The position numbers and the translations under genes were made by a program. 64,000 nt of DNA from Polyangiaceae bacterium. Its GTDB lineage: Bacteria; Myxococcota_A; Polyangia; Polyangiales; Polyangiaceae. How positions within the stretch are numbered: position 1 is the stretch's first letter; every line of letters begins with the position of its first letter. The notes beneath the pieces are model-generated. The model was given only the letters and a program-made list of their open reading frames with translations. It did not search any database and was not told the DNA's origin. The stretch is from contig JABFXY010000013.1 in the NCBI GenBank assembly GCA_013361525.1, positions 20,063-84,062 of the forward strand, read 5' to 3'. Of this stretch, positions 54,858-62,453 are shown in pieces.

Positions 54858-54966
54858 ATGCCCGGTGCGAGAAGGCGTTCAAGCGTTCTGGAGGGGGTGA
54901 CCGACCCAGTGCCTAAATCGGCGGGGCGGCGCGAGAACGCTGAATGCCACAGCTCGCACCGGGCAT
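54858..54966. other. Nested inverted repeats, possible structured RNA or terminator
   Basis: ATGCCCGGTGCGAG (54,858-54,871) pairs exactly with CTCGCACCGGGCAT (54,953-54,966); inside them AGCGTTCT (54,882-54,889) pairs exactly with AGAACGCT (54,934-54,941), and GGGT/ACCC can close an apical stem. The element starts at the stop codon of the gene at 54488. Confidence 0.5.
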
Positions 54967-55126
54967 GCTCGAGCCATTGCAGCGTCCGTACCGACGTTGA
55001 ATCCGCTGACGGAACGTGTCGGCGACCGAGCGCCGTTTCGGCACGGCGTCCGCGTGCCTTCGCGTCGTCGCGCGCGTTTTCAGGAGCGATGACCAGCGAC
55101 GACGACGTGGCTCGTCTTCATAGGTG

Positions 55127-55906
55127 CTATGCGAAGATCTCGTCCGGACGCTTCGTCGTAATGGCGGCGGCCCCATGCGCGGCCAACCAGTCGCGCACCT
55201 TCGTGAGATGCTGCTCCTCCTCGGCCTTCGCCGCCTCGAACCGGTCGGCGAGCTCCTGCGGACCTGCCCTATCGGTGATGTCGATGAGCATTTGCCATCC
55301 GTCGTTGTCGGTCAGCTCGGCGATCAGGATGGCCTGTAGGGCTTGCGGAAGTGTCGTTCGTGGATCGGCAATGATCTGAATCAGCCCCTGCGACGCAACG
55401 CCGGCCAGATCAGCGCTCGGCGTCATGGCCGTGGGGTCACCGCCCACCATTGCCATGGCGGTGCATAGGAGCTGGAAATGCGTGAGCTCGTCTTGTTGAA
55501 GGTGCAGCAGGTCGTCGCGCGATGGCCCACCTTCGAACGTTCCGCGTGCGTCCAGCTTCGCGACGAGGCCTTGATAGAGGCGGACACCGCCGCGCTCGAA
55601 AGCGAGGCGCTCGGCGATCTTGTCGATGAGCACCGCCGGATTGGTGCCCTTCGCAAAGCCGCCCACGGACTGGACGATCCCCTTTGCCAACATCGGAGGG
55701 GGCATCGTGCCCAGCGGTCGGGCCGTCTTCTCGTATTCGGCCCTGACGATGGCGAGATTCTGACCGTCGGGCGCGCCAACGACGGCAGCGAGCGAAGCCT
55801 CGGCTTGCGCGGCAGCATCTACCGGTGCAGCCGCAACGCCGGTCTTGTTCATGAGCACGCCCGAAGATGCCTTCTCGGGCTTCGAGTGGTTCTTTGCCTT
55901 CTTCAT
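55127..55906 (-). CDS. Ferritin-like (diiron-type) protein
   Basis: A 259-residue protein. Two ExxH motifs, DELTHF (about residue 140) and EEEQHLTKV (about residue 236), with helical context fit the metal ligands of a ferritin-like four-helix bundle; helices LLHLQQDELTHFQLLCTAMA and QALQAILIAELTDNDGW are clear. The N-terminal 40 residues are Lys/Ala-rich and probably flexible. Iron binding and an oxidative-stress role are inferred. GGAGG precedes the ATG by seven bases. It overlaps the upstream gene by ATGA. Confidence 0.75.
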   Translation of the reverse strand: MKKAKNHSKPEKASSGVLMNKTGVAAAPVDAAAQAEASLAAVVGAPDGQNLAIVRAEYEKTARPLGTMPPPMLAKGIVQSVGGFAKGTNPAVLIDKIAERLAFERGGVRLYQGLVAKLDARGTFEGGPSRDDLLHLQQDELTHFQLLCTAMAMVGGDPTAMTPSADLAGVASQGLIQIIADPRTTLPQALQAILIAELTDNDGWQMLIDITDRAGPQELADRFEAAKAEEEQHLTKVRDWLAAHGAAAITTKRPDEIFA

Positions 55907-57108
55907 GACCGGACCTCCGCGCCCTTACCAGCACCACCGTTCGTCTTCGCGACGAGCTCCGTCCCGGCGACGAACCGATAACCCTGCGCGATCTGCTCGG
56001 AGGGCACGCCATGCGCATGGAGATCTTCGCGATAAGCGAGCGAAGCATCGGTATCGGGGAGCGCGCCAATCTTCGGACCCACGGCGCGATAATCGACCTC
56101 ATCCACCAATGTTTTGCGAACAAACGCGCGTTGCGACGTGTACGGCATCGGGCTCGGCATCTTCTTCGGCAACAGCACCTCGGGGTCCTTCTTCTCGATG
56201 CGACGATAGAGATCCATCACGAAGTGGAGGTGGCCCAGCTCATAATCGAGAAACTGGGTCCAAAGCGCCTTTACCCTCGGATCGGTCTCGGTCGACATGC
56301 AGCTGTAGTAGTTGTAGACCTCGCACATCTCGTGGAGCACCCACTTTTCCAGCCACGTCTCGTTGGGATCGATGATCGACTCGTATTGGGTGACATGCTG
56401 CTCTTCGATCGAGGCAATCTCGGCGTACAGCTGGCGAGCGAGCGGGTCCGCAAACATGGGACCGATCGTCATGTAGTAGTCTCGCGTCTGGTTCTCACCG
56501 GCCAGGATCGTGATTGCGTGAAGCTTCGATAGAGGGTCGGCCGTCGCAGCGTCATAGGGCGTTCGCAGATCGTCCGCCGGATCCCTGTGCTCTACCATCG
56601 TCGGCCTGCCCGGCAGCACATCGGTGTAGCTCTGGAGGATATTGTTCGCGTCTTTGCCCTCGAGTCGATCCATGAGAGCCGAGAAGCGGTACATGTGATC
56701 GAAGTCTTCCAAAAGGCCGAAGCGATGCACCTGGGCGAGGTACGGATCCGGCTCGGCTTGCGCGATCGCAGCGGTCACCTCGATGGCGACCTGCTCGAAG
56801 CCGATGGTCGTCTCGAGCGGGCTGTGGTCTGCGCCGAGCAGCCAATTCACAGCCGTCTGCTGGTGGTGCTCGATCCGTCGAATCTGAGCCAAAGGACCTT
56901 GCAGGTCACCTCGGACACGCGCAAACGCGTGAAGAAAGCGATTCATGTGCTGCTCGATGCCGTTCATCAGGATGATGCGAACGCGGGTGAATGCGTCGTT
57001 GTCGAGCTTGCTGATCGGCTCTCGAACCATTTCGCGCCAGGTCATGCGCTGGCGGTCCAGCGGGGTGCCTCGCTCCTTCAGGAAATCGATGCTCATGATG
57101 GGGTCCAT
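55903..57108 (-). CDS. Large ferritin-like protein of unknown function
   Basis: A 401-residue, mainly helical protein. ExxH-type motifs occur at IEEQHVTQYE and YELGHLHF, and further Glu/His pairs at IRRIEHHQQTAVNWL, GFEQVAIEVTAAI and LEDFDHMYRFSALMDRLE, enough for a diiron site in a ferritin-like bundle and perhaps two. I do not recognise the family. The C-terminal 90 residues (from about YTSQRAFVRKTLVDEVDYR) lie outside the bundle. Stop and start overlap with the second ferritin-like gene (55127), so the two proteins are probably made in a fixed ratio. Confidence 0.72.
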   Translation of the reverse strand: MDPIMSIDFLKERGTPLDRQRMTWREMVREPISKLDNDAFTRVRIILMNGIEQHMNRFLHAFARVRGDLQGPLAQIRRIEHHQQTAVNWLLGADHSPLETTIGFEQVAIEVTAAIAQAEPDPYLAQVHRFGLLEDFDHMYRFSALMDRLEGKDANNILQSYTDVLPGRPTMVEHRDPADDLRTPYDAATADPLSKLHAITILAGENQTRDYYMTIGPMFADPLARQLYAEIASIEEQHVTQYESIIDPNETWLEKWVLHEMCEVYNYYSCMSTETDPRVKALWTQFLDYELGHLHFVMDLYRRIEKKDPEVLLPKKMPSPMPYTSQRAFVRKTLVDEVDYRAVGPKIGALPDTDASLAYREDLHAHGVPSEQIAQGYRFVAGTELVAKTNGGAGKGAEVRS

Positions 57109-57183
57109 CCGGCAAGTGGGTCGACGGCGGCGTTGCAGCGCGGCCGCGCGCTGCTCGCCAATGTGTACACAGCTGGGTTGTCG

Positions 57184-57732
57184 CTACGTGCGCGCGAACA
57201 AGGAGGCCCCTGGCGCGTTCCTCTCGATGGCGCGGTCGGGGTGCGAAGCGAACCAGCCTACCGCCTCTGTCGCGGCGCGGATGAGGGGCTGCCGCGCGAG
57301 CAGCCACTCTCTGCAGAACATCGACACGTCCCGATGGCCGGCCGCGAGCGCGACTTGATGAAGCATCCGCGCTGTATCGGCGCCGTGGTACAGCCCAAGC
57401 AGGGTCGATCGGTACGATTGCTGTTCCTCGAGCATCCGGTCCAAGAGGTTCTCCCGAAAGTTCGACAGGTACCGTCCGATGCGGCGCGCGATTCCGCCTT
57501 TGCTCTCCGCTTTTCCCCGCGTCAGCTGCGGCAGCTTCTCCAGAACCTCGTCGGCGTGCTTTGCGAGATCCGTCATCGCCCGCGCAGGTGGCGAATCGCC
57601 CAGCCTGCGTGCTTCGCGACGACAGTGGGTCGAGCATGATTGCTCCGATTGCAGGAGCTCGCGGCACAACGATGAAAAGAGCGCCTCAGTCGGCGTTTGC
57701 CCTGGATCGTCGGGCTGTCTTTGAGTCGTCAA
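57184..57732 (-). CDS. Helical protein of unknown function, ferritin-like operon
   Basis: About 182 residues, mostly alpha-helical and cytoplasmic, with an S-E-Q-S-C-S-T-H-C stretch near residue 32 that could bind metal, and a helical body (SNFRENLLDRMLEEQQSYRS, ARMLHQVALAAGHRD). No family recognised. The start is taken as TTG at 57732, because GGAGG stands exactly five bases upstream; a GTG at 57756 would place this site inside the gene. It is 75 bp upstream of the large ferritin-like gene in the same direction. Confidence 0.65.
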   Translation of the reverse strand: MTTQRQPDDPGQTPTEALFSSLCRELLQSEQSCSTHCRREARRLGDSPPARAMTDLAKHADEVLEKLPQLTRGKAESKGGIARRIGRYLSNFRENLLDRMLEEQQSYRSTLLGLYHGADTARMLHQVALAAGHRDVSMFCREWLLARQPLIRAATEAVGWFASHPDRAIERNAPGASLFART

Positions 57733-57839
57733 TAGGTCCTCCGAACGGGGCAGCACGATTCAAGTTCGATCGTCGCAAGGATCGAGCCGCCTTCGCCGCA
57801 CGCGAATGGCTCGATACGGGCCAGGCAGATCGGGATGTA

Positions 57840-58310
57840 CTACGGCGCCTTGGCAACCATCGTCGGTTGGCTGACGGCGCAGAGGGTAAGCGCGACGTCG
57901 TACAATCCGACCGCCGTCCGAGAGGCCGTGCGTTCGCGCTCGGCTTCCCGAGCAATGTCATTCAGACTGAGGACCCCGACGAGCTTGCCTTCGTGGTTGG
58001 TCACCGGAAGGCGCCGAACCTGCGCCTGCTTCATGATCGCTTCCGCGCGCTCGATGGAATCCTCCGGGTGACAGACCAGAAGTTGGGTCGACATGGAATT
58101 GCGGATTGGAAGCTCGTGAAGCGCCTTGCCTTCGGCGAGGGCGCCCATGCAAATATCTCGATCGGTAATCATTCCGATAGGTCGCATGTCACGGTCCACC
58201 ACGGGAACGCACCCGCAGTCGTGGTCCCACATGAGTCGCGCCGCGGCCGACATTGGTTGGTCTGGCGCGCAATAGGTCACCTCGCGCGTCATCAGGTTTT
58301 GTACTCGCAT
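57840..58310 (-). CDS. CBS-domain pair protein
   Basis: A 156-residue protein made of two CBS domains (about residues 8-60 and 72-128: VPVVDRDMRPIGMITDRDI and LPVTNHEGKLVGVLSLNDIARE), then a short tail. CBS pairs bind adenine nucleotides and sense energy or stress; stand-alone forms are frequent in dormancy- and stress-type gene clusters. AAAGGA lies seven bases before the ATG. A truncated relative lies at 59060 on the other strand. Confidence 0.9.
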   Translation of the reverse strand: MRVQNLMTREVTYCAPDQPMSAAARLMWDHDCGCVPVVDRDMRPIGMITDRDICMGALAEGKALHELPIRNSMSTQLLVCHPEDSIERAEAIMKQAQVRRLPVTNHEGKLVGVLSLNDIAREAERERTASRTAVGLYDVALTLCAVSQPTMVAKAP

Positions 58311-58589
58311 GGCATCGTCCTTTCCAAGGCAGACCGAACGGATCGGAGCGAGCCCGTCGGCAGCAGGGCGGTGCCTTCGGCAAGTATCTGGCCAACGGAG
58401 CTGACCCGTCGTTCACAGCCAGGAGACGCGGCTGCGGGTCATTTTACGCCAGGCGTGCTGCAAGCGTTGGTGCCTCAGTGTGACCGGCGCGCCGTGAGGG
58501 CCAATGAAATAGACATCTTGGGGCAATCCGCGATCGATCCCGCCACGTGGGGGGAACGCCGGATGCTTCCTTACGAGATGGAGGCGATC

Positions 58590-58874
58590 ATGGCATCGGC
58601 AATACAAACGCAAGATCACGAGGAGATCCGCCAATGGGCGGAGGACCGTGGAGGCATCCCGACGATCGTCAAAGGCACCGAAGGCCTATTGCGGATCGAC
58701 TTCGTCTCCGGCGAGGCGAGCGGTGGGCGTGAACCGTCGCTCGAAGCAGTCGACTGGGACCGGTGGTTCGAGATTTTCGACGACAATCACCTTTCGTTCC
58801 TCCATTCGGCCGACAAGGAGAGCAGGTTCTTCAAGCTCGTGTCGGAGGATGGGGCCAACAAGCGGTCGAACTAG
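58590..58874 (+). CDS. Small conserved-type protein of unknown function
   Basis: A 94-residue acidic protein beginning MASAIQTQDHEEIRQWAE, with GGIPTIVKGTEGLLRIDF, VDWDRWFEIFDDNHLSFLHS and SRFFKLVSED. From memory the pattern E-E-I-x-x-W-A-E-x-R-G-G...F-x-x-F-x-x-N-x-L-x-F-L matches a small widespread family without a known function. GGAGG stands six bases before the ATG at 58590, so this start is preferred to the ATG at 58578. Divergent from the CBS gene. Confidence 0.78.
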   Translation: MASAIQTQDHEEIRQWAEDRGGIPTIVKGTEGLLRIDFVSGEASGGREPSLEAVDWDRWFEIFDDNHLSFLHSADKESRFFKLVSEDGANKRSN

Positions 58875-59059
58875 CGGCTAGCTCGCTGGGTACCGAATGA
58901 GGTCGGCAATGCTTTGCTTAGGCTGCCTTGCTCGCGGCTCTTCGCTGCGCCGGTAGACCCTCGCTTCAATGAGGGATGGGACAGCTCACATGCATCAGGG
59001 TGCGCTCGTTGCACGGCGAATCGGCGCCGGGTCACCAATCGGCGAGAAGGAGCGGCGTG

Positions 59060-59401
59060 ATGAGGGTGTTAGAGAAAATGAGGCACGTCGTCGCGACCTG
59101 CGGACCGGAGGATTCGCTCTCGGATGCAGCGCGGATCATGTGGGACCAGGATCTTGGTTGCCCGCCGGTGGTCGATGAAGGCCGTCGCGTCATCGCCCTG
59201 ATTACCGATCGGGATATCTGCATATGTCGCTCGCGCACGAGCTGTCCGAGGTTGTGCTCCTCGATCTCGACCATTGTCCGTGTAACGGGCATCACCCACG
59301 TGGGTGTTGTGAGCCCAAACGATTGCTTTGGAGGCCGGGCCATAAAACTCGACCAATCGATCGAGCGTGTCCGCCATGTGCTCGTCGCGGACGTTCCATG
59401 A
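59060..59401 (+). pseudogene. Truncated CBS-domain gene reading into antisense sequence
   Basis: The frame starts with a good AAGGAG seven bases ahead of ATG and encodes a clear first CBS motif (DSLSDAARIMWDQDLGCPPV, RVIALITDRDICI) similar to the gene at 57840. At about residue 54 (nucleotide about 59,221) similarity stops and the frame runs into the complement of the esterase pseudogene (CRSRTSCPRLC...). The second CBS domain is missing. It is most simply the remnant of a CBS-pair gene cut by a deletion. Confidence 0.75.
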
Positions 59402-60164
59402 CGAGGCTCCGCCCCGAACCATGGTTCGGTAATAGAGCTCGGCGTTTTGCGCGACAATCGCGTTCTGTTCCGCTCTGAAGAAGTCCTCACGCTTCCGTCC
59501 GTCGGTCTTCGGAGCGCTCTCGCGGAGGTCCACCAGCGCCCGCACGACCTCTTCCTCGCACGATGCCGGGGAGAGCGCGATCATTTGCGCATAGGCCTGC
59601 GCCTCACGACCGTACCGCGCGAAGCACTCGTAAGCTCGGCGCGCCCGATCCGCAGCGACGCGATCGACGCGATCGAGGTAGCGAATGAGGCTTCCATCGA
59701 TTCCCAAAGGCTGTAGAGGTCGAGCCCGTATAGACCAACGCTCTGCTGCGTCCGCAGGTTGCGCTTTCGCACCCAGTCGGCGAGCGCCGCGAACTCCTCG
59801 TTGGCCCACATCCAGGTCGGCCACCTGTGCAATCGATGAAGCAATGCGCGAGCGCTCTTCTCTCCACCCCCGCTTCTGGTCCATTGGTCGAGCGCCTCGA
59901 AGTCGGGCCAGTCGCCCTCGACAGCGATGAAGGAGAAGCCTCGCTCCTCGATGAGCCGCCGCGAGAGTCGAGCGCGCCAATCGTAAAACTCATGTGTGCC
60001 GTGCGACCCTCCCCGAGGAGGACGTACCGAGCGTCGCCGATGCGATCCATGAGTGGATCCAGGTCGCGGTCGTCGGCGAGTGGCCTCGCGATCCGTCGCA
60101 ATGCGTGAAGCGTGTCGCCGGCGGGCGGCTCCGATAGCGGCCGCGGTCGCCTACGGCGTGCCAT
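59222..60164 (-). pseudogene. Erythromycin-esterase-like gene, frameshifted and truncated
   Basis: From an ATG at 60164 the frame gives DLDPLMDRIGDARYVLLGEG; the expected S-H-G-T-H-E-F-Y-D-W-R-A-R-L continues only after a one-base loss at 60,007-60,008. The next segment (GFSFIAVEGDWPDFEAL, RWPTWMWANEEFAALADWV, VGLYGLDLYSLW) runs to another one-base loss at 59,687-59,688, then RRAYECFARYGREAQAYAQ, FYGPASKAIVWAHNTHVGDAR, and after one extra base near 59,275, EIEEHNLGQLVRER. The C-terminus is absent beyond about 59,222. Family members are predicted hydrolases, often next to phosphoribosyltransferase genes as here. Confidence 0.85.
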
Positions 60165-60503
60165 GACGGGCCTCCATACCATCCCGTCGATGAAGGAATC
60201 ATGCCGTGTGCAACCGCGATGGGGCGTGTGGCGCGCGGATGTGCACGCTGCCGGCGAAGTCCCCATCCTACGCGCGCGCCCAGACGAATTCGGGGCGCGC
60301 CAGAAGCGGGAACGCGCGATGCAACGACCTCATTCGGAGACGCTCGATTCTCCGGTAGTGCTCGTGATGAAGGTCTGGCAACTCGGAGCGGAGTTGGCAA
60401 CGAAGCAGCCGAAAGGAGGCTTACTGCCCGACCACGCACGCGAAGCTGGAAATAAGCGCGAAGCGCTACTGGAGAATCGGGCGTCTCCTTTTTTGGGTGA
60501 TGT
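60165..60503. other. Intergenic region upstream of the phosphoribosyltransferase gene
   Basis: 339 bp without a convincing gene. It is dominated by the long structured element at 60,336-60,488, listed separately. A plus frame through it (for example MQRPHSETLDSPVVLVMK) overlaps the inverted repeat arms and is not accepted. Confidence 0.5.
60336..60488 (+). ncRNA. Putative structured RNA or leader ending in a T-run
   Basis: GGAGACGCTCGATTCTCCGG plus TAGTG (60,336-60,360) can pair with CGCTACTGGAGAATCGGGCG plus TCTCC (60,464-60,488) over 25 positions. The only three non-Watson-Crick positions are all G-U compatible when read as plus-strand RNA. Inside are a near-palindrome at GGCAACTC/GAGTTGGC and a small AGCGC-GAA-GCGCT hairpin. 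Six T follow directly (60,489-60,494), ten bases before the next ATG. It could be a terminator-like leader or an independent small RNA. Confidence 0.5.
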
Positions 60504-61331
60504 ATGTTCGAGCGATTCTCCAACAGGGCAGAAGCGGGGCGCCGGCTCGCGGAGCGTCTCGCCCGCTATGCCTCCACCGAAGACTTGCTGGTCCTCGCGT
60601 TACCTCGCGGCGGCGTTCCCGTGGGCTTCGAGGTCGCGCGCGCTCTAAAGGCGCCACTCGACGTCTTCATCGTGCGCAAGTTGGGGGTTCCTGGGCATGA
60701 GGAGCTGGCGATGGGCGCCATCGCAAGCGGGGGCGACGTCATCCTGAACGAGGAAATCGTCACCGCCCTCGACATCTCCGGCGAAGCGATCGAGCGCGTG
60801 AGGGCCGCCGAATCCGCAGAGGTAGGACGCCGTGAGCGTCTGTACCACGGAAACGTTCCAAACGCCGAGCTCGGCGGCCGCACCGTGATCCTCGTCGACG
60901 ATGGGCTCGCGACCGGCGCCACCATGAAGGCAGCGGTTACGGCCGTCCGGAGATCTCGCCCGCGCGCCGTCGTCGTCGCTGTCCCCGTTTGCGCGCACCC
61001 GACCTGTACCGCGCTGCGCGGCGTCGCGGACGATGTCGTGTGCGTCGAGACCCCCGAACCCTTTCATGCAGTCGGGATATGGTATCGCGACTTCACACAG
61101 ACGACGGACGACGAGGTCCGGCAACTACTCGTGGTCAGCCGGCCGCCTCCTTCTGGGGCGCCGTCTGCGTCCAAGGCGAGGTCACACGAGCGACGCGGTC
61201 GCTTGGGACGCACCGCTCACGCACTATTCGAGCAGCCCGCGGATCACGCTCGAAAGGTCGCGAATCCTTGCCGGCTTCGGCACGATTGCATCGACGCGAC
61301 CTTCCGCAGCGAGAGGAGAACAGCTCCCTGA
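60504..61331 (+). CDS. Phosphoribosyltransferase-domain protein with extended C-terminus
   Basis: A 275-residue protein. Residues about 1-212 form a type I phosphoribosyltransferase-like domain: FSNRAEAGRRLAERL, VLALPRGGVPVGFEVARAL, IVRKLGVPGHEELAMGAIA, the PRPP loop VILVDDGLATGATMKAA, and PFHAVGIWYRDF. Such proteins accompany erythromycin-esterase-like hydrolases in stress clusters. The usual end would be near VRQLLVV; the last about 60 residues are Arg/Ser-rich and overlap the antisense end of the receiver gene at 61224, so the natural stop may be lost. The PRTase substrate is unknown. Confidence 0.85.
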   Translation: MFERFSNRAEAGRRLAERLARYASTEDLLVLALPRGGVPVGFEVARALKAPLDVFIVRKLGVPGHEELAMGAIASGGDVILNEEIVTALDISGEAIERVRAAESAEVGRRERLYHGNVPNAELGGRTVILVDDGLATGATMKAAVTAVRRSRPRAVVVAVPVCAHPTCTALRGVADDVVCVETPEPFHAVGIWYRDFTQTTDDEVRQLLVVSRPPPSGAPSASKARSHERRGRLGRTAHALFEQPADHARKVANPCRLRHDCIDATFRSERRTAP

Positions 61332-61619
61332 GTGCAAGACGATGCGGACGTGAGGCGCCGCGGCGCGAACGCGGTCGGCGAGCTCGAGACCGGAGAACCC
61401 GGGTAGATCGAAGTCCGTCACAATGACCGCGAAGCGCTCCGGTGCTGCCGTGATGAGCGCGAGCGCCTGCGAAGCATCGCGGCAGGGCGTCACCCGAAAT
61501 CCGAGCTGTGCGAGCCCGAGCTCGAGGAGGCTGAGTATCGTTGGCTCATCCTCGACGAGGAGCACTTCCTCGCAGCGCGTCGCATTCGTGGCGAGGGGAA
61601 TCCTCTCTTCGTCGGCCAT
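61224..61619 (-). CDS. Stand-alone response regulator (receiver domain)
   Basis: A 131-residue CheY-like protein with EEVLLVEDEPTILSLLELG, the phospho-acceptor Asp in FAVIVTDFDLPGFSG (about residue 69), and VPKPARIRDLSSVI with the conserved Lys. It resembles the receiver protein at 48586 (similar D-x-x-x-x-G-L-E-L-A and IVLHSG parts). Its start shares one base with the stop of the receiver gene upstream (TAATG), so the two are coupled. Its last 108 bp overlap the phosphoribosyltransferase frame. Confidence 0.9.
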   Translation of the reverse strand: MADEERIPLATNATRCEEVLLVEDEPTILSLLELGLAQLGFRVTPCRDASQALALITAAPERFAVIVTDFDLPGFSGLELADRVRAAAPHVRIVLHSGSCSPLAAEGRVDAIVPKPARIRDLSSVIRGLLE

Positions 61620-62056
61620 TAGTCCGGACGGCTTGAACGCACAGCCTCCCCTGAAGCTTGTCCAGTCGGCTGAGCAGCCCGCTCCGCCACCCCAACCGAG
61701 TCCAGGAGCATTACCAGGTCGCTGAACTCCACCGGCTTAACGAGGTGCGCGTGGAAGCCGGCCTTGAATGCGGCCATGCGAGTGCTTGGCCGGGCATCGC
61801 CCGTCAGAGCGGCGCAGAAGGTTGCGATACCCGCTGTACGTAGCCGCTGAACGATCTCGCAGCCGCTCACCGTCGGCAGCTCGAGATCGATGATCGCGAG
61901 GTCGGGAGGGGTCTCCTGGATCAGCGCCAATCCGGCGACCCCATCCCGCGTGCACTCCACCCGGTGCCCGAGCGACTCGAGCAGCACCGCCATCATCTCG
62001 CGGCTGTCGTCGTCGTCGTCGATGACGACGATACGTAAGGGTTTCGTCGTAGCCAT
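61619..62056 (-). CDS. Stand-alone response regulator (receiver domain)
   Basis: A 145-residue receiver protein: LRIVVIDDDDDSREMMAVLL with the acidic cluster, Asp in LAIIDLELPTVSGCEIVQRL (about residue 57), and HLVKPVEFSDLVMLLDSV with the conserved Lys. The last 15 residues are a polar tail. No DNA-binding domain, so it should act through protein contacts. It is the first of two coupled receiver genes; no kinase is adjacent. Confidence 0.9.
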   Translation of the reverse strand: MATTKPLRIVVIDDDDDSREMMAVLLESLGHRVECTRDGVAGLALIQETPPDLAIIDLELPTVSGCEIVQRLRTAGIATFCAALTGDARPSTRMAAFKAGFHAHLVKPVEFSDLVMLLDSVGVAERAAQPTGQASGEAVRSSRPD

Positions 62057-62073
62057 CTGCGGTCGAATCTAGC

Positions 62074-62346
62074 ATCCTGCGATACGTCGCGTGGACTGTT
62101 CCTGACGCCGAAGTCAGACGGCCGCTTGGCAAGCTCGCCTCGGTTCAGCTCCGTCGCGCGATCCATATCGACGCAGGCGGGCGCCTCGCTGCCGCCGCGA
62201 TGCTCGATGTTTTCGAGCAGGCGATCGCGGGTGACGCTGCGCTGCGTCCCTCCGAGCTCCGGAGCGCCGACGTCGCGACCGAAACGTTCATCGCGAAGCC
62301 GTCCCGGCTGCGGACGATCTCGATTCGTTGGCTGCCGATGAGCTGA
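62074..62346 (+). pseudogene. Possible 3' remnant of a lost gene
   Basis: An open plus-strand frame ending at TGA 62,344-62,346 reads WTVPDAEVRRPLGKLASVQL, AIHIDAGGRLAAAAMLDVFE and SADVATETFIAKPSRLRTIS, which look like real protein with GC-rich third positions, but no ATG, GTG or TTG lies in the first half. It may be the C-terminal part of a gene whose start was deleted. Family not recognised. Confidence 0.35.
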
Positions 62347-62390
62347 CCCAGTCGACCGAAACCTCAATGGCCCGCTCCGGCGCGATGTGA

Positions 62391-62409
62391 GCGCGCCTGG
62401 AAGGCGCGC
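62391..62409. terminator. GC-rich hairpin
   Basis: GCGCGCC and GGCGCGC form perfect 7-bp arms around TGGAA, 45 bp after the remnant stop. No T-run; it may be a terminator core of the lost gene. Confidence 0.3.
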
Positions 62410-62453
62410 GATTAAGCCGCGCCGAGAAGTCGCAGACCTTCACGCTGCCCTGA

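Noticed and set aside
60336..60488. Miniature inverted-repeat transposable element
   Set aside because: Length and arms would fit, but no target duplication is seen at the ends and all arm mismatches are G-U compatible, favouring an RNA.
59990..60523. 177-codon minus-strand frame upstream of the esterase pseudogene
   Set aside because: Overlaps the structured element and does not resemble the start of esterase-family proteins.
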